The translations under genes were made by a program, and so were the position numbers. A DNA stretch of 6,894 bases from an uncultured Pseudomonadota bacterium (GTDB taxonomy: Bacteria; Pseudomonadota; Gammaproteobacteria; Burkholderiales; Usitatibacteraceae): positions 1 to 6,894 of the forward strand of contig CAMPHL010000140.1 of the NCBI GenBank assembly GCA_946885905.1, read 5' to 3'. This document shows, piece after piece, positions 1 to 6,894 of this stretch (position 1 is the stretch's first letter; every line of letters starts with the position of its first letter). The notes beneath the pieces were generated by a model that was not told where the DNA came from, did not search any database, and saw nothing but the letters and a program-made list of their open reading frames with translations.

Positions 1-33
1 GCCGGCAGCACGCTTCGCTCGCTGTTCGTCTGA
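1..33 (+). CDS. C-terminal tail of an upstream gene, possibly zipA (partial)
   Basis: The first ten codons in frame 1 read A-G-S-T-L-R-S-L-F-V and then reach a TGA at 31-33. A short tail of the form G-S-x-x-x-R-x-L-F followed by a stop resembles, from memory, the end of betaproteobacterial ZipA. ZipA is a membrane-anchored, FtsZ-binding cell-division protein, and its gene lies directly upstream of ligA in E. coli and many relatives. Only ten residues are visible, so the assignment leans mostly on the neighbouring ligA. Frame 2 is also open from the window edge to a TGA at 89-91 and is the competing reading for the upstream gene. Confidence 0.35.
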   Translation, partial: AGSTLRSLFV

Positions 34-2100
<2,067 letters not shown>

Positions 2101-2122
2101 CCCCCACCCCGAGCAAATTCAA

Positions 2123-3025
2123 ATGACGAAAGCCGCGCACACGAAGGTCACCAAGGCCGTGTTTCCCGTCGCCGGGCTGGGCACTCGCTTCCTGCCCGCG
2201 ACCAAGGCCTCTCCCAAGGAGATGCTGCCGATCGTGGACCGGCCGCTCATCCAGTACGCCGCCGAGGAAGCGCTCGCCGCCGGCATCACCGACCTCATCT
2301 TCATCACCGGGCGGGGCAAGCGCGCGATCGAGGACCACTTCGACAAGGCCTACGAGCTCGAAGCGGAGCTCCAGGCACACGGCAAGAACAAGCTGCTGAA
2401 GGAGATCCGCGGGTTGCTGCCCGAAGGCGTGTCCTGCTCCTTCACGCGCCAGTCCGAGGCGCTGGGGCTGGGCCACGCCGTGCTCTGCGCGCAGCACCTC
2501 GTGGGCGACCAGCCATTCGCCGTGATCCTCGCCGACGACCTCATCGACGCCGAGGTGCCGGTATTGAAGCAGATGGCGCAGGTGCATGCCGAGCGCGGCG
2601 GAAGCGTCATCGCCGTGCAGGACGTGCCCAGGGCCGACACCTGCTTCTACGGCATCGCATCCACCACCGAGCAAGTCGCCAAGGGCGTGCAGAAGATGTC
2701 GGCGATAGTGGAAAAACCCAAGGCCGAGGAGGCGCCTTCGACGCTCGCCGTCGTGGGCCGCTACATCCTCTCGCCGCGAATCTTCCACTACCTCTCCAAC
2801 CTGCGTCCCGGCGCGGGACGCGAGATCCAGCTCACCGACGCGATCGGGCGGCTGTTGCGCGACGAGGCCGTGTACGCCTACGAGTTCAGCGGCAAGCGCT
2901 ACGACTGCGGCTCGAAGCTCGGCTACCTGCAGGCCACGGTGAACTACGCGCTCAAGCACCCCGAGCTCGCCTCCGAATTCAGGAGCTTCCTGGGCACGCT
3001 CGGGATCGCCGGGAAGAAGGCGTGA
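2123..3025 (+). CDS. galU: UTP--glucose-1-phosphate uridylyltransferase GalU
   Basis: This cytosolic enzyme makes UDP-glucose and pyrophosphate from UTP and glucose-1-phosphate, feeding envelope polysaccharide, trehalose and galactose pathways. The 300-residue product is the normal GalU length. The N-terminal nucleotidyltransferase signature is intact: the glycine-rich loop with G18, G20, T21 and R22 (G-L-G-T-R-F-L-P) is followed by the A-T-K-x-x-P-K-E-M-L-P stretch at 26-36. Further on are an A-D-D-x-I-D metal-site motif at 137-142, the E-K-P motif at 197-199 and the late Y-D-C-G-x-K-x-G-Y-L motif (D261, K265). The start is ATG 2123 with only a minimal GAG at 2111-2113 ahead of it. The stop overlaps the next gene's GTG start by four bases. 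GalF-type regulatory paralogues are the main alternative, but the full set of motifs favours an active GalU. Confidence 0.95.
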   Translation: MTKAAHTKVTKAVFPVAGLGTRFLPATKASPKEMLPIVDRPLIQYAAEEALAAGITDLIFITGRGKRAIEDHFDKAYELEAELQAHGKNKLLKEIRGLLPEGVSCSFTRQSEALGLGHAVLCAQHLVGDQPFAVILADDLIDAEVPVLKQMAQVHAERGGSVIAVQDVPRADTCFYGIASTTEQVAKGVQKMSAIVEKPKAEEAPSTLAVVGRYILSPRIFHYLSNLRPGAGREIQLTDAIGRLLRDEAVYAYEFSGKRYDCGSKLGYLQATVNYALKHPELASEFRSFLGTLGIAGKKA

Positions 3026-3570
3026 AGGGTCCGGACGAAGCGATGCGCCTGCTCAGGGAGGCGGAGCTCCTCTGCCCGCCGGAGCAGGTCGAGCGCGAGG
3101 TCGAGCGGATGGCCGCGGAGATCACGCGCGCGCTCGGGGGCGACTTCCCGGTCGTGCTCTCGGTCATGGGCGGCGCCGCGGTCTTCACCGGCAGGCTCCT
3201 GCCGCGCCTGCTCTTCCCGCTGGAGTTCGGCGCGATCGAGGTCACGCGCTACAACAACGACATCCAGGGGCGCGAGATCACCTGGCGGCTGCCCCCCCGC
3301 GACAACGTGCGCGGCCGCACCGTCCTCGTGCTGGACGACATCCTCGACGAGGGCATCACGCTCGCCGCCATCCGCAAGCGCCTGCTGGAGATGGGCGCGG
3401 TCAAGGTCTACAGCGCGGTGTTCGCCGACAAGGCGATCGGGCGCGACAAGCCGGTGAAGGCGGACTTCGTCGGCGTGACCGTTCCCAACCGCTACGTCTT
3501 CGGCTTCGGCATGGACGCCTACGGGCTGTGGCGCAACCTGCCGGCGATCTACGCCTTGAAGGACTCATGA
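3022..3570 (+). CDS. Hypoxanthine (guanine) phosphoribosyltransferase-like protein
   Basis: This is a type I phosphoribosyltransferase, predicted to join a 6-oxopurine to PRPP to give IMP or GMP plus pyrophosphate in the cytosol. The PRPP-binding signature lies at residues 102-113, with the acidic pair D105-D106 followed by I-L-D-E-G-I-T. An M-G-G segment near residue 50 and the C-terminal [12 protein letters not shown] stretch also fit proteobacterial HGPRT-like proteins. The length is 182 residues. I chose GTG 3022 because it gives the four-base GTGA overlap with galU and keeps an N-terminus ([12 protein letters not shown]) that aligns with relatives as I remember them. ATG 3043 is the in-frame alternative and would lose seven residues. 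The next gene, a predicted methylthioinosine phosphorylase, overlaps by four bases and would release hypoxanthine, a likely substrate. Preference between hypoxanthine, guanine and xanthine cannot be read from the sequence. Confidence 0.85.
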   Translation: MKGPDEAMRLLREAELLCPPEQVEREVERMAAEITRALGGDFPVVLSVMGGAAVFTGRLLPRLLFPLEFGAIEVTRYNNDIQGREITWRLPPRDNVRGRTVLVLDDILDEGITLAAIRKRLLEMGAVKVYSAVFADKAIGRDKPVKADFVGVTVPNRYVFGFGMDAYGLWRNLPAIYALKDS

Positions 3571-4319
3571 TCGCCATCATCGGGGGCTCCGGCCTCTACC
3601 ACCTCGACAACCTGGTGGTCACCACGCGCCGCATCGTCCGCACGCCCTACGGCGAGCCGGCCGGACCGCTCATGTTCGGGCGCATCGACGGGCACGAGGC
3701 GGTGTTCCTCGCCCGCCACGGGTACGGCCACACGCTGGCACCCCACGAGGTGAACTACCGCGCCAACCTCTGGGCGCTGCAGGCCCAGGGCGTGACGCGC
3801 GTGATCGCGGTGGCCACCGTGGGCGGCATCGCGCCGGGCCTGGGCGCGGGCAGCATCGCCTTGCCCGACCAGATCATCGACTACACCTGGGGCCGTCCCT
3901 CGACCTATTTCGAGGGCTCCGAGCAGCCGGTCACGCACATCGACTTCACCCACCCCTACGACGAGGAGACGCGCCAGCTGCTGATCTCGGCGGCGAAAGC
4001 GGTCGGCGTTCCGCTGCACGTGGGTGGCGCCTACGCCGCCGTGCAAGGTCCGCGCCTGGAGACCAAGGCCGAGATCGACCGCCTGGATCGCGACGGGGCG
4101 ACGATGGTGGGCATGACCGGCATGCCCGAGGCGGCGCTCGCGCGGGAATTGAAACTGCGCTACGCCGCCCTCACCGTGGTGGTGAACCCGGCCGCGGGCC
4201 GCGGCAGCAGCGCGAAGTCGGTGTCGCTGGAGGACATCGGGCGCGTGGTCGAGGAGACGATGGCGAAAGTACGGTTGATCGTGACGAAGGCCGTGGAGGG
4301 GCACCATGCCGGCGCGTGA
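3567..4319 (+). CDS. MTAP-family phosphorylase, probably S-methyl-5'-thioinosine phosphorylase
   Basis: This enzyme cleaves a methylthio-nucleoside with phosphate to a free purine and 5-methylthioribose-1-phosphate, salvaging the by-product of polyamine and, in some species, acyl-homoserine-lactone synthesis. The 250-residue product has the family's phosphate-site start G-G-S-G-L-Y (6-11), R50-H51, the [10 protein letters not shown] block (58-67) and M-T-G-M-P-E (183-188). In adenine-specific MTAPs the base-contacting segment reads T-D-Y-D. Here it is V-N-P-A-A-G with N207, and Asn at this point goes with 6-oxopurine use, as in the Pseudomonas aeruginosa methylthioinosine phosphorylase (PA3004). 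ATG 3567 gives the typical M-I-A-I-I-G-G start, has GAAGGA at 3558-3563, and overlaps the upstream stop as ATGA. An in-frame ATG at 3528 would lie deep in the previous gene and add a foreign-looking N-terminus. Ordinary MTAP (mtnP) is the main alternative. Confidence 0.85.
   Translation: MIAIIGGSGLYHLDNLVVTTRRIVRTPYGEPAGPLMFGRIDGHEAVFLARHGYGHTLAPHEVNYRANLWALQAQGVTRVIAVATVGGIAPGLGAGSIALPDQIIDYTWGRPSTYFEGSEQPVTHIDFTHPYDEETRQLLISAAKAVGVPLHVGGAYAAVQGPRLETKAEIDRLDRDGATMVGMTGMPEAALARELKLRYAALTVVVNPAAGRGSSAKSVSLEDIGRVVEETMAKVRLIVTKAVEGHHAGA
4295..4301 (+). promoter_or_regulatory. Strong ribosome binding site for def
   Basis: GGAGGGG lies inside the end of the phosphorylase gene; its GGAGG core ends six bases before ATG 4306. 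It is one of the best Shine-Dalgarno matches on the plus strand and fixes the def start, even though that start falls 14 bases inside the upstream coding sequence. Confidence 0.75.
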
Positions 4320-4839
4320 GGTGCTCCGCATGGGCCATCCCGTCCTGCGCGAGAAGGCGAAGCCGATCGAGAAGCTCGGGACGCCGGAGTTGCGCGCGCT
4401 CGTCGCGGACATGAAGGACACCATGGCGGCGAAGAACGGCGCCGGCCTCGCGGCCCCGCAGATCGGGGTTTCCCAGCGGGTGGTGATCTTCGGCGTCGAC
4501 AAGAACCCGCGCTACCCGGATGCCGAGGAAGTGCCGTTCACCGTGCTGGTGAACCCGAAGATCACGCTGCTCACGCGGGAGGTCGAGAGCGACTGGGAGG
4601 GGTGCCTCTCGGTGCCGGGCCTGCGGGGCGTGGTGCCGCGCTACACGAAGCTGCGCTACACCGGCACGGACGAGGAGGGCAATGCGATCGACCGCGTCGC
4701 GGAAGGATTCCACGCGCGCGTTGTCCAACACGAGTGCGACCACCTGGACGGCATCCTCTATCCCCAGCGCATGCAGGACATGACCCACTTCGGCTTCACC
4801 AAGGAGCTCTTCCCCGACGAGGAGATCGCCGATGACTGA
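4306..4839 (+). CDS. def: Peptide deformylase
   Basis: This metalloenzyme removes the formyl group from the initiator methionine of nascent proteins at the ribosome. All three family motifs are present in the 177-residue product: G-A-G-L-A-A-P-Q (45-52), E-G-C-L-S with metal ligand C100 (98-102), and H-E-C-D-H with ligands H142 and H146 and catalytic E143. The length is normal, slightly above E. coli Def (169) because of an acidic C-terminal tail. The start overlaps the upstream phosphorylase by 14 bases. The usual partner gene fmt (methionyl-tRNA formyltransferase) is not downstream; a small membrane protein is instead. This may therefore be a stand-alone or second def copy, which cannot be decided from this window. 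Confidence 0.96.
   Translation: MPAREVLRMGHPVLREKAKPIEKLGTPELRALVADMKDTMAAKNGAGLAAPQIGVSQRVVIFGVDKNPRYPDAEEVPFTVLVNPKITLLTREVESDWEGCLSVPGLRGVVPRYTKLRYTGTDEEGNAIDRVAEGFHARVVQHECDHLDGILYPQRMQDMTHFGFTKELFPDEEIADD
4819..4824 (+). promoter_or_regulatory. Ribosome binding site for the small membrane protein
   Basis: GAGGAG lies within the last codons of def, with a seven-base spacer to ATG 4832. It supports translation of the small overlapping gene as a real protein rather than a chance open frame. Confidence 0.7.
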
Positions 4840-5191
4840 CATCGATCACACCAGCGGCCGCCCGGTCAGCACCACGGGCCTGCACATCCTTTACATCCTC
4901 CACGCGATTTCGCCCTTCACGCTGTGGTCGCTGTCGCTGGTGGCGGTGATCATGGGCGCGTTCATGCGCGACTCGGACCGCGGCACGTACCTCGAGAGCC
5001 ATTACTCGTGGCTGCTGCGCACCTTCCTGTGGGGCCTGCTCTGGCTGGTGATCGGCACGACGATCTTCGTGATCACCGTCGTGGGGATCCTCCTGCTCTG
5101 GGCGCTCTGGGGCCTGCTCACGATCTGGTATCTCTACCGGGTGATCCGCGGCTGGCTGCGCCTGAACGAGGGCAGGCCGGCTCCGTATTGA
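4832..5191 (+). CDS. Small inner-membrane protein, DUF4870-like
   Basis: Function unknown. The 119-residue product is strongly hydrophobic. A polar N-terminus (1-15) is followed by a first membrane segment at about 17-44, a charged loop with [12 protein letters not shown] (46-57), and two nearly continuous hydrophobic segments at about 64-84 and 86-105. The C-terminal tail is short and basic ([11 protein letters not shown]). The loop followed by W-L-L-R-T-F and the tandem membrane segments resemble the DUF4870 group of small bacterial membrane proteins, by memory only. No catalytic motif is evident and no signal peptide is separable from the first membrane segment. It overlaps def by eight bases with its own good ribosome binding site, so it is probably the last gene of the operon. 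The three-segment topology is my estimate from hydrophobicity. Confidence 0.8.
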   Translation: MTDIDHTSGRPVSTTGLHILYILHAISPFTLWSLSLVAVIMGAFMRDSDRGTYLESHYSWLLRTFLWGLLWLVIGTTIFVITVVGILLLWALWGLLTIWYLYRVIRGWLRLNEGRPAPY

Positions 5192-5195
5192 CGGG

Positions 5196-5933
5196 TCAGC
5201 CGAAAGCGTCGGCGAACCACTTCGCCGCCTCCGCCTTGGATTGCCGGTCCACGGCCGCGTCGTAGCGCAGCGGCAGGTTGTACTTTTCGCCCCGCTCGGT
5301 GGCCGCCGGGTTGGTGAAGGCGTGCACGGCCCCCGCGTAATTCACCAACTTGTAGGTGACTCCCGCCGCATCCATCTCCTGCTTGAACGCGGTGATCGAT
5401 TCGGGCTTCACGAACGGATCGTCGGCGCCGTTCAGCACCAGGACCTTGCCCTTGATTTGCCCCGCCTTCGCCGGCGCGCCCGCCGCGAGGTTGGCCGCAT
5501 GGAAGGTGGCCACGGCCTCGAGGTCGGCCCCGGCGCGGGCCATGGCGAGCGCGATGGCTCCGCCCATGCAGTAGCCCGCGGCCCCGAGCCTGGCCGTATC
5601 GACCGTCGCATGGCGGCTCAGCTCCTCCAGGGCGGCGTCGAACCGGGTCTTCACCAGCCCCTCGGTGCCGAAAAGCCCGTTCATCAGGCCGCCGGCGTCG
5701 GTAGGGTTGTCCGCGGTCTTGCCGGCATACAGGTCGGCCACGAACGCGGTGTAGCCCAGGCCGGCGAGGTAGCGGGCCTCGTCGCGCGCGTGCGGGGTGA
5801 TGCCCCACCACTCATGCAGAACGACGATCCCCGGCCGCTTGCCCTGCCTCGCCTCGTCGAAGGTCACGAAGCCCTGCAGCGCCGCGCCGCCGGCATCCTT
5901 GTAAGTGACCGGCACTTCGGTGATATTGGCCAT
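5196..5933 (-). CDS. Dienelactone hydrolase family protein
   Basis: This is a predicted cytosolic alpha/beta hydrolase of 245 residues. The catalytic triad can be read: nucleophile C122 in G-Y-C-M-G-G, an acid in G-A-D-D-P-F-V (D172 by alignment with classical dienelactone hydrolase), and H204 in G-A-V-H-A-F. E41 in V-L-H-E-W-W-G corresponds to the glutamate that polarises the cysteine in the Pseudomonas enzyme. Many members of this broad family do not act on dienelactone, and no chloroaromatic-degradation genes are nearby, so the substrate is unknown. ATG 5933 is preferred because GAGGAGG sits eight bases upstream. The frame stays open to 6044, but that extension is Arg-rich and overlaps the divergent lipoprotein gene. 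The stop lies four bases from the stop of the converging membrane-protein gene. Confidence 0.92.
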   Translation of the reverse strand: MANITEVPVTYKDAGGAALQGFVTFDEARQGKRPGIVVLHEWWGITPHARDEARYLAGLGYTAFVADLYAGKTADNPTDAGGLMNGLFGTEGLVKTRFDAALEELSRHATVDTARLGAAGYCMGGAIALAMARAGADLEAVATFHAANLAAGAPAKAGQIKGKVLVLNGADDPFVKPESITAFKQEMDAAGVTYKLVNYAGAVHAFTNPAATERGEKYNLPLRYDAAVDRQSKAEAAKWFADAFG

Positions 5934-5962
5934 CCTTGCATCCTCCTCGGTCGGTTTCCCCA
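5934..5962. promoter_or_regulatory. 29-base divergent intergenic region
   Basis: This is all the DNA between the start codons of the minus-strand hydrolase and the plus-strand binding-protein gene. It contains the hydrolase ribosome binding site and little else. No -10 or -35 box is recognisable on either strand, and there is no room for two promoters, so at least one promoter must lie inside the opposite coding sequence. Confidence 0.5.
5942..5948 (-). promoter_or_regulatory. Ribosome binding site for the dienelactone hydrolase gene
   Basis: On the minus strand this reads GAGGAGG, with an eight-base spacer to ATG 5933. It decides between this start and longer in-frame readings that run toward 6044. 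Confidence 0.8.
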
Positions 5963-6894
5963 ATGATACGACTCGTCGCGATCTCGCTTTCCATCGCCTG
6001 CGCGGCATGCGGTGGCGGCGAGGCTCCGCAGTCGAAGGCGCCATCGGGTCCGGCGCCGCTCACGGTGACGATCGGCGTCGCGGGACCGCTCACGGGGGGC
6101 ATCGCGCACCAGGGCAAGGACGACGAGAACGGGGTCGCGCTCGCCATCGAGCAGGCCAACGCGAAGAAGCTCGTGATCGGCGGGCGGCCCGTGACCTTCC
6201 GGATGATGAGCGAGGACGACCAGGGCGATCCCAAGGTAGGGACGCTGGTGGCGCAGAAATTCGTGGACGCCAGGGTGGCCGCGGTGATCGGACATCTCAA
6301 CTCCGGCGTGACCATCCCGGCTTCGGAAATCTACGCGAAGGCGGGCATACCGGTGATCTCCGGCTCGGCGACGAATCCCGCCCTCACCGAGCGCGGATTG
6401 CATGGCGTGTTCCGCACCGTCGGCCGCGACGACCAGCAGGGCCCGGCGATCGCGGCCTACATCGCCTCGGAGATGAAGGGCGGCAGGGCCGCCATCGTCG
6501 ACGACAAGACCGCCTATGGCGAGGGGCTCGCGATGGAAGTGGAGCGCGCGCTGAAGTCCGCGGGCATCGCGATCGTGGCGCGCGAGCGCACCACCGACAA
6601 GGAAACCGATTTCAAGGCGATCCTCACGCGCATCAAGCAGAAGAACGCCGACGTCGTCTTCCACGGCGGCATGGATGCGACCGGGGGCCTGCTGCTCAAG
6701 CAGGCGCGCGAGCTGGGCATCAAGGCGCAGTTCACCTTCGGCGACGGCGCGTGCACCGACGAGATGGCGCAGCTCGCGGGGCCCGCCGGCGAGGGCCTCG
6801 CCTGCTCGCAGGCGGGACGGCCTGCCGCGGCGGCAACAAAGGAAATCCCCCACGCGTACAACGCGAAGTACCGCGCGCCGAAGCTCTCTGAGCC
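5963..6894 (+). CDS. ABC transporter substrate-binding lipoprotein, branched-chain amino acid (LivK) type, partial
   Basis: This is the N-terminal 310 codons of a periplasmic binding protein, running off the window edge with no stop; relatives are about 370-390 residues long. The short signal sequence (R3, hydrophobic 4-15) ends in A-C-A-A-C-G-G-G-E, so C16 is the likely lipidated cysteine and the mature protein would be membrane-tethered. The mature part starts V-T-I-G-V-A-G-P-L-T-G-G-I-A-H-Q-G-K-D, the usual opening of the LivK/periplasmic-binding type I fold. Later come A-V-I-G-H-L-N-S-G-V-T-I-P-A-S, P-V-I-S-G-S-A-T-N-P and the D-D-K-T-A-Y-G-E-G hinge region. The ligand could be a branched-chain amino acid, another amino acid, an amide or an aromatic acid. 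No permease or ATPase gene is visible. No Shine-Dalgarno sequence precedes ATG 5963, but the signal peptide supports that start. Confidence 0.88.
   Translation, partial: MIRLVAISLSIACAACGGGEAPQSKAPSGPAPLTVTIGVAGPLTGGIAHQGKDDENGVALAIEQANAKKLVIGGRPVTFRMMSEDDQGDPKVGTLVAQKFVDARVAAVIGHLNSGVTIPASEIYAKAGIPVISGSATNPALTERGLHGVFRTVGRDDQQGPAIAAYIASEMKGGRAAIVDDKTAYGEGLAMEVERALKSAGIAIVARERTTDKETDFKAILTRIKQKNADVVFHGGMDATGGLLLKQARELGIKAQFTFGDGACTDEMAQLAGPAGEGLACSQAGRPAAAATKEIPHAYNAKYRAPKLSE

Noticed and set aside
3549..4502. A 317-codon minus-strand open frame opposite the phosphorylase and def
   Set aside because: It is low-complexity in His, Arg, Val and Gly with no motif, and is fully explained as an antisense shadow of two well-supported genes.
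5201..5217. A small inverted repeat (GCCGA / TCGGC) near the convergent stops, considered as a terminator
   Set aside because: The stem is only five pairs, lies inside the hydrolase coding sequence and has no T run on either side.
5934..6044. A 37-residue N-terminal extension of the dienelactone hydrolase
   Set aside because: The extension is basic and unlike the family, it overlaps the divergent lipoprotein gene, and a strong ribosome binding site sits just ahead of the internal ATG at 5933.
5864..6853. Long open frames on both strands (5864-6853 minus, 5905-6891 plus) over the lipoprotein region
   Set aside because: Both are Arg/Gly-rich and featureless. The frame starting at 5963 gives a lipoprotein signal and a coherent LivK-type fold through to the window edge, so these are shadows.

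Overview
The window is ordinary, densely packed, GC-rich chromosomal DNA from a proteobacterium, most likely a betaproteobacterium. That assignment rests on three things: a ligA preceded by what looks like the tail of zipA, the strongly G/C-ending codon use, and the style of the proteins (methylthioinosine-type phosphorylase, short HGPRT-like protein, LivK-type lipoprotein). It was made by reading and not by database search, so the order-level taxonomy is open. I see no mobile element, CRISPR array, tRNA, rRNA or phage signature, and no gene-free stretch longer than about 60 bases.

Layout. Positions 1-33 hold the last codons of an upstream gene, possibly zipA. Then comes a plus-strand run of six genes: ligA (NAD-dependent DNA ligase, 91-2100), galU (UDP-glucose pyrophosphorylase, 2123-3025), a hypoxanthine/guanine phosphoribosyltransferase (3022-3570), an MTAP-family nucleoside phosphorylase that reads as a methylthioinosine phosphorylase (3567-4319), def (peptide deformylase, 4306-4839) and a small membrane protein of unknown function (4832-5191). 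From galU onward each gene overlaps the next, by 4, 4, 14 and 8 bases, which implies one transcript with translational coupling. A minus-strand dienelactone-hydrolase-family protein (5196-5933) converges on this run with only 4 bases between stop codons. A plus-strand periplasmic branched-chain-amino-acid-type binding lipoprotein (5963 to the window edge) diverges from the hydrolase with only 29 bases between start codons and is cut off by the end of the window.

How the genes work together. ligA, galU and def are housekeeping genes for replication and repair, sugar-nucleotide supply and N-terminal protein processing. The clearest functional link is between the phosphoribosyltransferase and the phosphorylase. 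The phosphorylase has Asn207 where adenine-specific MTAPs carry an Asp, which predicts a 6-oxopurine substrate. Cleaving methylthioinosine would release hypoxanthine, and the enzyme encoded by the overlapping upstream gene could convert that to IMP. This suggests a deaminate-then-phosphorolyse route for recycling methylthioadenosine, as described for Pseudomonas aeruginosa. I found no convincing evidence of a wholly undescribed system. The most open items are the small membrane protein coupled to def and the very tight divergent junction at 5934-5962.
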